A stretch of 24,439 nt of DNA from CAYUYM01 sp964449305 (GTDB lineage: Bacteria > Bacteroidota > Ignavibacteria > SZUA-365 > CAYQST01): the NCBI GenBank assembly GCA_964449305.1, contig CAYUYM010000027.1, positions 1-24,439 of the forward strand, in the 5' to 3' direction. Under the pieces are notes generated by a model. That model saw nothing but the letters and a program-made list of their open reading frames with translations. It was not told the DNA's origin and did not search any database. Position numbers and translations under genes: made by a program. Positions 5,553 to 13,011 of the stretch are shown here, one piece after another. Every line of letters starts with the position of its first letter. Position 1 is the stretch's first letter.

Positions 5553-7955
5553 TCATTTGACGAGCGTCATGATCCTGGACTGGGTGAAGCCGCCCGCCTT
5601 CATGGTGAACATGTAGCTGCCGGAGGGGAGCTGCGATGCATCGAAGGTGGCGTTGTAGAGGCCGGCATCCTTCACATCGTTCACAAGTGTGGTGATCTCC
5701 TTGCCGAACATGTCATACACCACGATGCTGACTGCGCTGCGGGAGGCGACGTTGTAGGCGATGGTGGTGGTGGGGTTGAACGGGTTCGGGTAGTTCTGGA
5801 GAAGTTCGAAGGACGAGGGATCGGCCACGGAGCTCACATCGGTGGCGATGGAGGCAACCTCGATCTCGTGGGCCTGGAGGATGTCGCCATACTGATGGCC
5901 GTCGCAGTAATGTGCGAAGATGATGAGTTCACTCGTCTCACGGGTGGAATCGAGGGAGGTGAAGGTGAAGGTCTTGGTGACCTTGCTGTTCGCCTGCACC
6001 GGTGCACCCGGTGAGTTGATCATGACACCCCATTCGTCCGGCACAAGCTGCTTGAGGACGTGGTTGTGCTCATACGGATTGAGCTTTGTCGAGCCGCCGC
6101 TGGCGGGATAGAAGGTCTGGATCCATGACAGCTTGTTCTGGTTCTGGGCAATGGAGAGGCGGACTTCACGCGTCAGCGACTGGTGGAAGGTGACTTCCAC
6201 GTCCATGGTGATTTCCTTGTTGGCCGGATTGTAGAACGATGAGGCGACGCGGATGGAGACGGGGCTGCGGTTGTTGGCGAGCAGGTACTCGGCATAGGAC
6301 GCCCATTTGTTGCGGTTGGTGGCGATGGCTGCCTCGCCGTCGAACTTGTAGCGATTGATCGAAGCCTGGGGATAGCCGGTGAGGCCGATCTGGTCGCCCC
6401 AGATGGCGGTGAACGGAGTCTCCATCACGTCGCCGTTGTGATAGGCGATGGCGACGACCCTGCCAGGGTTGCGGTTGATCACCGCCTTGACGCTGTCGGC
6501 GCCGTACGGGCAGTAACCGCACCATGTGCCCGTGCCCTCTTCCATGAGAACAATGGGATCGGCATCAATCTCGCCGTCGGACACATGAACGGTGACGTCG
6601 ACGTGGATGGTGGACTTGCCGGGGTCATTGGTGACGATGGTGATTGAACCCTTGGACTCGCCCAGCGGCAGGGTGGTGCCGTCGAGGTTGATGGTGAGCT
6701 TGTCGGTGCCGCCCATGACGCCGCAGAGGCCGCTTCTCCGCACGAAGGTCATCCAGGACGCGGTGGTGGTGGCGCTCCAGGTCAGTTCCTCGGTGCCGAT
6801 GTTCTTCATGGTGATGACGACCTGCGGCTTCGTTCCCTGCTTGACCCACTTGTCGATGGACGTGGGGGAGAGAGTTGCGGCGGGGCCCGGGGAGGCTTCG
6901 GTGTTGAGATATTCGTTGACATCGACGGCGATGTTCGATGCGTTCTCGCCACCGGCGGCATAGATGAAGTTGTTGATGACGGCACCCTGGGAGAGGATGT
7001 TGACACCGGTGGGTTTGTACTCGAGCGTCTCCCATTCGTCGTTGGCGACGTGGTAGCGGAACGAGCGCTGGGTTGCGGGGGCGTTGTTGTCGATTGACGG
7101 CCAACCGGCGAAGAAGTAGGCATAGTCGCCGAGGCCGGCGCCGGTCATGTAGATCGTCGGGCCGATGGGATAATCCTTGACGCGCGTCCATTTCAGCATG
7201 CCGTCCACGATCTCACCGCGGTAGACATTGGCTGAGTAGCGGAAGGAGTAGTTGGCGGTGAAGCCGCCGGCGCAGATGATGGCATTGCCGACCGTGGCGG
7301 CCGAGAGGCGGCTCAGGCAGCGCGGGAAGGGGGTGTCCTCGGACCAGGTGTTGGTCGCAGGATCATACACCTGCACAACGTTGAGGGAGTCGGTGGATTT
7401 GACGCCGAGGCCGGCGATCACATACATCTTGTTGTTGAGCACGCCGGACACCGCATAGCCCTGCGGCTGCGGCATGGCGGCCTTCAGGGTGTAGTTGTTC
7501 GTGGCGGGGTCGTATTCGTAGCACACCGTCAGAGCCTTCCATCCTGTTCCGACGTTCTCGAGGCCGGCGGTGATGTAGATCTTGCCGTTGATGGTCTGTG
7601 CCTGGCCGTTGATGAACTTCGCGACGGGGAAATCCTTGATCGCCGTCCACTGGTTTGTGCCGGGATCGTATTTGTAGCTTTTGGCATCGTAGGAGTTGCC
7701 CGTTGTGACGCCGGCGAAGATGTACATCATGCCGTCCGCGGAGGCGACGGTATGGTACTTCTTTGGTGCGGGCAGGGCGGTGGCAGTGTTCCACATGCCC
7801 ATCATCGCCTTGGCGGGCAGCACCTTTGGCTGCGCATAGATGGCGTTGATGCCGGAGCTGATGTTGTCGTCGTTCGACACCACCTGCGCGGATCCGCTGG
7901 TGACACAGGTCAGAAACAGACCCGCGAGAAGAAGAACCGGAACAAAACGTTTCAT
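5553..7955 (-). CDS. Type IX-secreted protein: Kelch repeats, Ig-like segment, Omp28/thioredoxin-like domain, C-terminal sorting domain
   Basis: The 800-aa protein starts with a signal peptide (MKRF, hydrophobic core, end near SGSAQ about 24). Residues about 60-345 hold Kelch-type repeats, each with a VYDPATNTW- or IAGG-like signature, expected to fold as a beta-propeller. An Ig-like segment (about 360-460) leads to an Omp28-related, thioredoxin-like domain opening with EEGTGTWCGYCPYG, where C479 and C482 form a CxxC pair. Residues about 715-800 form a type A sorting domain (NYPNPFNPTTTI; final IMTLVK), which in this group directs export by the type IX system, is cleaved, and leaves the protein released or surface-anchored. 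Start 7955 has GAGG six nt upstream. ATG 7967 is in frame and overlaps the upstream stop as ATGA, adding four residues, so translational coupling is possible either way. A redox or binding role is inference; no substrate is known. Confidence 0.88.
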   Translation of the reverse strand: MKRFVPVLLLAGLFLTCVTSGSAQVVSNDDNISSGINAIYAQPKVLPAKAMMGMWNTATALPAPKKYHTVASADGMMYIFAGVTTGNSYDAKSYKYDPGTNQWTAIKDFPVAKFINGQAQTINGKIYITAGLENVGTGWKALTVCYEYDPATNNYTLKAAMPQPQGYAVSGVLNNKMYVIAGLGVKSTDSLNVVQVYDPATNTWSEDTPFPRCLSRLSAATVGNAIICAGGFTANYSFRYSANVYRGEIVDGMLKWTRVKDYPIGPTIYMTGAGLGDYAYFFAGWPSIDNNAPATQRSFRYHVANDEWETLEYKPTGVNILSQGAVINNFIYAAGGENASNIAVDVNEYLNTEASPGPAATLSPTSIDKWVKQGTKPQVVITMKNIGTEELTWSATTTASWMTFVRRSGLCGVMGGTDKLTINLDGTTLPLGESKGSITIVTNDPGKSTIHVDVTVHVSDGEIDADPIVLMEEGTGTWCGYCPYGADSVKAVINRNPGRVVAIAYHNGDVMETPFTAIWGDQIGLTGYPQASINRYKFDGEAAIATNRNKWASYAEYLLANNRSPVSIRVASSFYNPANKEITMDVEVTFHQSLTREVRLSIAQNQNKLSWIQTFYPASGGSTKLNPYEHNHVLKQLVPDEWGVMINSPGAPVQANSKVTKTFTFTSLDSTRETSELIIFAHYCDGHQYGDILQAHEIEVASIATDVSSVADPSSFELLQNYPNPFNPTTTIAYNVASRSAVSIVVYDMFGKEITTLVNDVKDAGLYNATFDASQLPSGSYMFTMKAGGFTQSRIMTLVK

Positions 7956-7963
7956 TCTGAACC

Positions 7964-8569
7964 TCATGGTTGTGAAGGTTGGAAGAGATCGGATGTGTAT
8001 GGCGCGATATCGTCGGCGTGTGTGAGGTGGACGATCCAGTCGCGGGCGGCGAGGTCGTCCACGGCATCCCGGCCCTGCTGGAGCGGGATGTGATGGCGGT
8101 GACAGAAATGCCAGATGTCGATCGGGGCGCGGAGGATTTCGAAGAACAGCGCCTCGGCCACGGTCAGCGTGCCTCCGTGTTCGATGCGTTCGAGGATGCC
8201 GTCGGCTGCGGCGAGCCCGGCAGGCTTGATGTGGCGGCTCGTGAAGAAGTGGTTCGGCTGGTGTTCCAGCTCACAGATGGGGAAACCGTTGCCGCCCTTC
8301 TGGAGAAGCGGGAGGAAGGCAAAGGACACAGGCAGAACCTCGCCGTCGGGAAAGAGCTCATCCCAGACTGGCGGATCCTGTTCCCTGAGCCATGCGAAGA
8401 ACCGCAGTTCCCGCGGAGGGAGCGTCATGAGATGGTCCGTGGCGAATTCCGCCTGCAGCGCAAGGATGTCTTCCGAGGAAAGGGAGTCCACATCCTCGTC
8501 GGCGAGGATGATCCACAGTTGACCGTGGGATCGGATGGATGCCGCAAGAGATGCCGGCGGGACTGCCAT
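7964..8569 (-). CDS. Hypothetical protein coupled to the type IX cargo gene
   Basis: The 201-aa product has no signal peptide or membrane helix that I can see and no motif I recognise. It is acidic and leucine-rich in the first half, with a PPRELRFFAWL segment (about 53-63) and a His-rich stretch HFCHRHHIPL near 157-166 that could bind a metal, which is a guess. ATG 8569 is preferred because GAAAGG lies nine nt upstream and the composition upstream changes to low-complexity Pro/Ser sequence over homopolymer tracts, typical of non-coding DNA read through; the frame stays open to 8815. The stop TGA overlaps ATG 7967 of the next gene, so the two probably share a transcript. A cytoplasmic location is inferred from the lack of export signals. 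Confidence 0.65.
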   Translation of the reverse strand: MAVPPASLAASIRSHGQLWIILADEDVDSLSSEDILALQAEFATDHLMTLPPRELRFFAWLREQDPPVWDELFPDGEVLPVSFAFLPLLQKGGNGFPICELEHQPNHFFTSRHIKPAGLAAADGILERIEHGGTLTVAEALFFEILRAPIDIWHFCHRHHIPLQQGRDAVDDLAARDWIVHLTHADDIAPYTSDLFQPSQP

Positions 8570-8649
8570 CAGCAATGGCCTTTCAAGGGAAGAGAGAGAG
8601 CGTGGAGAGGGAAGGGAGGACCATGGATGTCCGTATCCGGTTGAACGTG

Positions 8650-8657
8650 CCAATATA
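8650..8657 (-). promoter_or_regulatory. Possible promoter element for the hypothetical/type IX cargo unit
   Basis: The minus strand reads TATATTGG, seven of eight positions of TAnnTTTG, and its TATATT also resembles a sigma-70 -10 box. It lies about 80 nt upstream of the start at 8569. No clear -33 or -35 partner is seen, so the call is tentative. Confidence 0.3.
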
Positions 8658-8724
8658 CTGAGAATTCCACGACATCGCACATGCCGGCGACACGAAATAT
8701 TCCCTCGTGCCGGAGGTGCTGTGG

Positions 8725-8760
8725 CCCCCCCCAGGATCGGCGGTGTGTGTGGGGGGGGGG
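8725..8760. repeat. C8 and G10 homopolymer tracts (potential hairpin or slippage site)
   Basis: Eight C residues (8725-8732) and ten G residues (8751-8760) flank 18 nt that include GGTGTGTGT. The tracts can pair with each other and are prone to replication slippage. They are upstream of both the minus-strand unit and mraZ, so they are non-coding in the annotation given here. Confidence 0.6.
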
Positions 8761-8985
8761 AGAGAGTCGAGGGGCACGAAGCGCACGGCAGGCTGGTTAT
8801 CCTTTTGTCCAACAACGATTTGCGGTGAGCGGGACTTTTCGGAGCATGGCACGGTCCCTCCTGGTGAATCAGAAACGATCCGCTTCGTTGTGGGAAAAAA
8901 AAGGTGCGTCGCTGCGATGGAAAGCGCCTGTTTCAGACAGAAAACGAAGGAAAAAAAATAATTGCCGCCCCCGCCAGTTGGCGCC

Positions 8986-9016
8986 TTGCATCTATCCGAT
9001 TTTTCTCCAAATTTTG
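8986..9016 (+). promoter_or_regulatory. Candidate promoter of mraZ and the dcw operon
   Basis: TTG at 8986-8988 and AAATTTTG at 9009-9016 are 20 nt apart, close to the -33/-7 arrangement of FCB promoters (TTTG, TAnnTTTG), with one mismatch in the fixed positions of the -7 element. Transcription would begin near the first MraZ repeat (9021), so MraZ bound there would block initiation. Position supports it more than the match itself. Confidence 0.4.
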
Positions 9017-9020
9017 TGTC

Positions 9021-9060
9021 CAGTGGAGGAAAGTGGAGGAAAGTGGAAATAACTGGAGGA
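9021..9060 (+). promoter_or_regulatory. MraZ box array (10-bp direct repeats)
   Basis: Four consecutive 10-nt units read CAGTGGAGGA, AAGTGGAGGA, AAGTGGAAAT and AACTGGAGGA, so the core GTGGA recurs at 9023, 9033 and 9043, with a CTGGA variant at 9053. Known MraZ operators are short direct repeats spaced one helical turn apart ahead of mraZ: TGGGN with 5-nt spacers in Escherichia coli, and AAAGTGT/G repeats in mollicutes. These units match the AAAGTGG form. The array lies 19 nt before the mraZ start. A GGAGG just after it (9062-9066) is the probable ribosome binding site, so repression could affect both transcription and translation. Confidence 0.8.
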
Positions 9061-9078
9061 TGGAGGTCGTTTCACCCC

Positions 9079-9537
9079 ATGGCGGATTTCGAAGGCAGTT
9101 TTGAGTGTGTTCTCGACGACAAGGCGAGAATCATCCTTCCGATGAAGTTGCGGAAGGCGATTCCCGCTGATGCGGCGGACACCTTCACGCTCACCCTGTC
9201 GCGGGGGGCGACGCCGTGCATTCGCATGTATCCCGAGCATCTGTACCGCCAGCGGTTGGACATTCTGAAGCAGAAGCTCAATCCATTCAGCACGCACCAC
9301 GACGCATTTCTTCGCAACTTCACCTACCTCTCGCAGAAAGTGACACTCGACAAGCAGAACCGCTTCATCATTCAGGAGAAGCTTCTCCGTCGCGCAAATA
9401 TCTCGAAAAACGTTCTCATCATCGGCATGCTCGACACGATCGAATTGTGGGATCCGGAAACGTATGATCGCTTCGATGCGGATTTCGACGACGAGTCCTA
9501 CGCCGACATCGCGGCGCAGATCATGGGAGGCGAGTAG
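9079..9537 (+). CDS. mraZ: Transcriptional regulator MraZ
   Basis: The 152-aa protein has the two tandem SpoVT/AbrB-like half-domains of MraZ: the first around LDDKARIILPMKLRK (12-26) and the second around LDKQNRFIIQEKLL (90-103). MraZ forms a ring-shaped oligomer that binds spaced direct repeats ahead of its own gene and represses the dcw operon. It is the first gene of the cluster, as in most bacteria, and the repeats at 9021-9060 fit its operator. ATG 9079 gives the normal family length; a longer frame from 8962 would read through the operator. GGAGG at 9062-9066 is 12 nt upstream, slightly far. The rsmH start follows 4 nt after the stop. Confidence 0.95.
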   Translation: MADFEGSFECVLDDKARIILPMKLRKAIPADAADTFTLTLSRGATPCIRMYPEHLYRQRLDILKQKLNPFSTHHDAFLRNFTYLSQKVTLDKQNRFIIQEKLLRRANISKNVLIIGMLDTIELWDPETYDRFDADFDDESYADIAAQIMGGE

Positions 9538-9541
9538 CAGT

Positions 9542-10480
9542 GTGTGTGCAGTGGACACCTATCACGTTCCGGTTCTCGCCGACGTCACCGTGCAGCACCT
9601 TGTCTGGAACCCCTCCGGCGTCTATGTGGATGGCACGCTTGGCGGCGGCGGTCACAGCGCACTAATCCTTCAACAGCTCGCCCCCGATGGGCGCCTCCTT
9701 GGATTCGACCAGGATCCGGAGGCTTTGACATTCACCCGCACACGCATCACTGGTGATCCTCGCATGACCTTCATCCACAGCAACGTTCACGACCTTCGGC
9801 ATCAGATGTCTCTACGGGGCGTGTCCCGCATCGACGGGTTGCTGCTCGATCTGGGCATCTCGTCGCACCAGGTGGATGAAGCGCGCCGTGGGTTCAGCTT
9901 CCGCCACGACGGGCCGCTCGACATGCGCATGGATGCGGGGGCACGGATGACGGCGGCCGATTTGGTCAACACAGCCCCGGCGGAGGAGCTGGCACGGATC
10001 ATGTTCGAGTATGGCGAGGAGCGCCACAGCCGCCGCATCGCTGCAGCCATCGTCCGCCACCGCCTTGTGCAGCAGATCCGCAGCACGACGGAGCTCGCGG
10101 AAGTGATCGGATCCTGCATCCCCGCCCATCACGCGTCGAAGACGATGGCGCGGGTGTTCCAGGCGTTGCGCATCGCCGTGAACGATGAGCTCGCCGTGCT
10201 CGACGCCACACTGCGGGAGGCGTTCACCATGCTGACAGTGGGCGGGCGCATTGCCGCCATTTCCTATCACTCGCTGGAGGACAGGAGGGTGAAGGCGTTC
10301 TTCCGTTCGGAGGAGAATCCCTGCACCTGTCCCCGCAGTCTGCCGCGCTGTGTGTGCGGCAGGGTGCCCCGGTTGCGGCCGCTGACGCGTCGGCCGATCG
10401 TGCCGGACGATGACGAGATCGCAGCCAATCCGCGGGCTCGCAGCGCCAGGCTTCGCGTCGGAGAGAAGATCCATGAATAG
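9542..10480 (+). CDS. rsmH: 16S rRNA (cytosine-1402 N4)-methyltransferase RsmH
   Basis: The 312-aa product (also called MraW) methylates N4 of C1402 in 16S rRNA, in the ribosomal P site, using S-adenosylmethionine. Family motifs are HVPVL (8-12), the cofactor loop VDGTLGGGGHS (29-39), LLLDLGISSHQVD (100-112), RRGFSFRHDGPLDMRMD (115-131), FQALRIAVNDEL (207-218) and SYHSLEDRRVK (241-251), followed by the PCTCP...CVCG cysteine pairs near 260-273. The start is GTG at 9542, with GGGAGG about 11 nt upstream inside the end of mraZ. A GTG at 9551 is possible but is farther from that site; the in-frame ATG at 9464 would add a nonsense-like extension over mraZ. The stop overlaps the next start by 8 nt. 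Confidence 0.95.
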   Translation: MCAVDTYHVPVLADVTVQHLVWNPSGVYVDGTLGGGGHSALILQQLAPDGRLLGFDQDPEALTFTRTRITGDPRMTFIHSNVHDLRHQMSLRGVSRIDGLLLDLGISSHQVDEARRGFSFRHDGPLDMRMDAGARMTAADLVNTAPAEELARIMFEYGEERHSRRIAAAIVRHRLVQQIRSTTELAEVIGSCIPAHHASKTMARVFQALRIAVNDELAVLDATLREAFTMLTVGGRIAAISYHSLEDRRVKAFFRSEENPCTCPRSLPRCVCGRVPRLRPLTRRPIVPDDDEIAANPRARSARLRVGEKIHE

Positions 10481-10853
10481 GACTGCACGCAACATCCTTC
10501 CGGGCGCCTTCGTCGACGCCATCGGCCCCACCGTGACTGCGGGGCGCCGCACCTCGGGCATGAGCACCTTCGCCATCGTGTTGCTGCTCGTGCTGGCCAC
10601 CTTCATCGTCACCGCGTACATCTCCAACACCTTCCGGGTGGATGCGCTCATGATTCAGATCACCCAGCTCGAGAAGGAGGAGCAGTCGCTCATCCAGGAG
10701 CAGGAGAACGTCCGTGCGGAGATCAACATTCTCTCGAGTTACGACAACATCTACCGCCGGGCGACGATGGAGCTGGGGCTGATCCGTTCCGGCATGCAGC
10801 CCTATCAGCTCGTGGTGCCGAACCTCCCCGACACACAGGAAGCGGGAGACTAG
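10473..10853 (+). CDS. ftsL: FtsL-like bitopic cell division protein
   Basis: The 126-aa protein has a short cytoplasmic N-terminus, one membrane helix (about 32-51) and a helical region of coiled-coil type rich in Glu, Gln and Leu (about 55-90), ending with a YRRATMELGLI segment like that of FtsL/DivIC proteins. Sequence identity in this family is low, so the call rests on topology, size and position between rsmH and ftsI, where ftsL is normally found. FtsL joins FtsQ and a DivIC/FtsB partner and activates the FtsW-FtsI synthase. GGAGAG about 8 nt upstream supports ATG 10473. The ftsI start follows after a 4-nt gap. Confidence 0.8.
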   Translation: MNRTARNILPGAFVDAIGPTVTAGRRTSGMSTFAIVLLLVLATFIVTAYISNTFRVDALMIQITQLEKEEQSLIQEQENVRAEINILSSYDNIYRRATMELGLIRSGMQPYQLVVPNLPDTQEAGD

Positions 10854-10857
10854 GCGG

Positions 10858-13005
10858 ATGATCCACACTCCTCGCGACACCCCCCCCGGAGCACGTCCGC
10901 GGCAGGCCCGAAAGGCCGGTCCGCGGCGTCTCTATCTCATGCTCTCGTTGTTCATTCTCGGGTTCTTCATCGTCGGGGTGAAGCTGGTGACCATCCAGGT
11001 GCGCGACCGCGAGAAGTATCAGGAGATGGCGCGTGTGCAATACGAGAGCAGGGAGGTGATCCGCTCGTCGCGTGGTCTGATCTACGACAGGAATCGTTCC
11101 ATCCTCGTGAGCAACATCACCGAATACACCATCGCCTGCGATCCTGTGGTGCTGGAGAAGCGGGACTCCGTGGCCACGGTGCTGAGCTCCGTTCTTGCGC
11201 TGCCGCGCCCCGAGCTGCGTGCGAAGCTGTGTGACACGACGCGGCGCTACGTGGTGCTTGCGAAGAACGTGCCGGAGGTGGTCGGGCGGACCTGCCGCGA
11301 CATGAAGCTCCGCGGGCTCATCATCCTTCCGACACCAAAGCGCCGCTATCATTTCCACACGCTTGCCGGGCAGGTGATCGGCTATCTCGACCACGAGAAC
11401 CGCGGCATGAGCGGGCTCGAGGCATATCTCGACAAGGAGCTCTCGGGCGAGCCGGGATACATCGTGTATCAGCGCAATGCCACCGGCCGTCGCAGGCCGG
11501 ACGTGGAATACCCGAGCCGCGAGCCCGTGAACGGACGGAGCGTGGTGCTGACCATCGACCAGGTGTATCAGTCGATCGCCGAGGAGGAGCTGTCCAAGGG
11601 CGTGGAGAAGTACCAGGGGCAGGCGGGGCGCTGCATCATCATGCAGCCGCGCACGGGCGAGATCCTTGCGATGGCGAACTACCCGAGCATCGATCCGAAC
11701 CGCTTCTACGAATACAAGTACGAGAACGCCCGCAACCGGTCTGTCACCGATCTCTACGAGCCGGGATCCACCTTCAAGCTGGTGGCGATGAGCGCCGCGT
11801 TGAACGAGGGGCTGAACAGCCCGGAGGACATGGTGGATGGTCTGGGAGGCAGGTGGGTGTATGACAAGCCCGAGAACGCGATCGTGGACGAACACAAGTT
11901 CGGGCAGGCGACCCTGCGTCAGGCCTTCGAGTACTCCTCGAACATCATCCATGCAAAGCTTGCCGAAAAGGTGGGGGCGGAGCGCTTCTTCAAATACGCG
12001 CGCAACTTCGGGTTTGGTGTGAAGACCGGCATCGAACTTCCCGGCGAACAGGGGGGCGACCTCAAGAAGCCCGTCCAGTGGGCCGGGTCGTCGCTCAAGT
12101 ATCTCGGCTTCGGGTATGGCGTGGCGGTGACCGCGATCCAGCTTGCCTGCGCCTATGCGGCCATTGCGAACGACGGCCTCCTGATGCGGCCGATGATCCG
12201 CAAGTGGCTCATCGACGGCGACCGGGCGATCATCGACGAGAAGGTGCCGCAGGTGGTGCGCCGGGTGGTGAGCTCGCAGACAGCGGCCACGATGCGTGAG
12301 TTCATGGAGGGGGTGGTGGAGAAGGGCACGGCGCGTGCCGCCCGCATCCCCGGCATCAGGGTGGCGGGCAAGACGGGGACGACGCAGCGCATCCTTGCCG
12401 GCAACTATTCGAGCACGTCACACATCGCCTCCTTCGTGGGCTTCTTCCCGGCCGACAACCCGAAGATCCTCATCCTTGTGATCGTGGATGCACCGAAGGT
12501 GGGCGGCTTTGGCGGGCTGGTGTCGGCGCCGATCTTCCGCGAGATTGCGATGCGCATCATCAACTCGTCGAACGAATTCGCCAAGGAGCCGGAGCGGCCG
12601 CGCTTCGCCGGCGTGGACAGCGGCCGTGTGACCATGCCCGCCTTCGTGGGCCTCTCCCCGCTGTCGGCCACGCGTCTCGCCAGGCTCCGCGGTCTGCCGG
12701 TGGGCTTCGACGGCAGCGGCGACCTCATCCGTGAGCAGTCGCCCGCCGCCGGCACCAGCGCACCGATCGGAACGCCGGTGACCCTGCGCCTCTCCGATCG
12801 ACGTGCGGGCGCTGCGGCCATGCCCGACCTGCGCGGCCTCACGTTGCGGCAGGCTGCCGCATGGCTCCGGAAATCCCATGTCCGCGTCTCGGCCCGCGGC
12901 AACGGCATTGTCCGCTCGCAGTACCCGCTGCCGGGCGAGACGCTGGCCGGAGCCTGCGTCCTCGAGTGTCTCCCGTCACGCTCCCTCACCACCATCGTGT
13001 ACTGA
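10858..13005 (+). CDS. ftsI: Septal penicillin-binding transpeptidase with two PASTA domains (FtsI/PBP3 type)
   Basis: The 715-aa class B penicillin-binding protein has a basic N-terminus, a membrane helix at about 25-45, a pedestal domain starting near SSRGLIYDRN (70-79), and a transpeptidase domain with the three active-site motifs STFK (304-307, acylated S304), SSN (360-362) and KTG (505-507). Two PASTA repeats follow, about 592-646 and 652-707, with conserved MPDLRGLTLRQA-like openings. It cross-links peptidoglycan at the septum alongside FtsW. The PASTA tail resembles that of FtsI proteins in Bacteroidota and SpoVD-type enzymes, and is absent from Escherichia coli FtsI. GGGAG at 10844-10848 gives the ATG 10858 start a good ribosome binding site. 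The murE start follows after 6 nt. Confidence 0.95.
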   Translation: MIHTPRDTPPGARPRQARKAGPRRLYLMLSLFILGFFIVGVKLVTIQVRDREKYQEMARVQYESREVIRSSRGLIYDRNRSILVSNITEYTIACDPVVLEKRDSVATVLSSVLALPRPELRAKLCDTTRRYVVLAKNVPEVVGRTCRDMKLRGLIILPTPKRRYHFHTLAGQVIGYLDHENRGMSGLEAYLDKELSGEPGYIVYQRNATGRRRPDVEYPSREPVNGRSVVLTIDQVYQSIAEEELSKGVEKYQGQAGRCIIMQPRTGEILAMANYPSIDPNRFYEYKYENARNRSVTDLYEPGSTFKLVAMSAALNEGLNSPEDMVDGLGGRWVYDKPENAIVDEHKFGQATLRQAFEYSSNIIHAKLAEKVGAERFFKYARNFGFGVKTGIELPGEQGGDLKKPVQWAGSSLKYLGFGYGVAVTAIQLACAYAAIANDGLLMRPMIRKWLIDGDRAIIDEKVPQVVRRVVSSQTAATMREFMEGVVEKGTARAARIPGIRVAGKTGTTQRILAGNYSSTSHIASFVGFFPADNPKILILVIVDAPKVGGFGGLVSAPIFREIAMRIINSSNEFAKEPERPRFAGVDSGRVTMPAFVGLSPLSATRLARLRGLPVGFDGSGDLIREQSPAAGTSAPIGTPVTLRLSDRRAGAAAMPDLRGLTLRQAAAWLRKSHVRVSARGNGIVRSQYPLPGETLAGACVLECLPSRSLTTIVY

Positions 13006-13011
13006 CCCGGC

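Larger units (their letters stand above)
8570..9078. other. Divergent intergenic region with homopolymer tracts and the mraZ control region
   Basis: About 510 nt separate the minus-strand hypothetical gene from mraZ. From left to right it holds purine-rich DNA, a possible minus-strand promoter (8650-8657), a C8 tract (8725-8732) and G10 tract (8751-8760) 18 nt apart, a mostly featureless 200 nt, two A-runs (8896-8903 and 8952-8958), and then the putative mraZ promoter and MraZ repeats. No open frame in it looks coding. Confidence 0.6.

Noticed and set aside
5461..5556. A 32-residue N-terminal extension of the GH31 enzyme.
   Set aside because: It would translate the terminator of the neighbouring gene and bury the signal peptide inside the protein.
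3838..5616. A long plus-strand open frame (592 codons) opposite the GH31 gene.
   Set aside because: Its translation is rich in Gly, Val, His and Ala with no family motif, and it mirrors the GH31 gene, whose catalytic motifs, signal peptide and length are right. Long antisense frames are expected in GC-rich coding DNA.
8570..8815. An 82-residue N-terminal extension of the minus-strand hypothetical protein.
   Set aside because: The extension is Pro/Ser/Arg-rich, crosses the C8 and G10 tracts and the possible promoter, and ATG 8569 has its own ribosome binding site.
8962..9078. A 39-residue N-terminal extension of MraZ.
   Set aside because: It would be read from the putative promoter and the MraZ repeats. 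The family starts at the MxxFxG-type sequence encoded from 9079.
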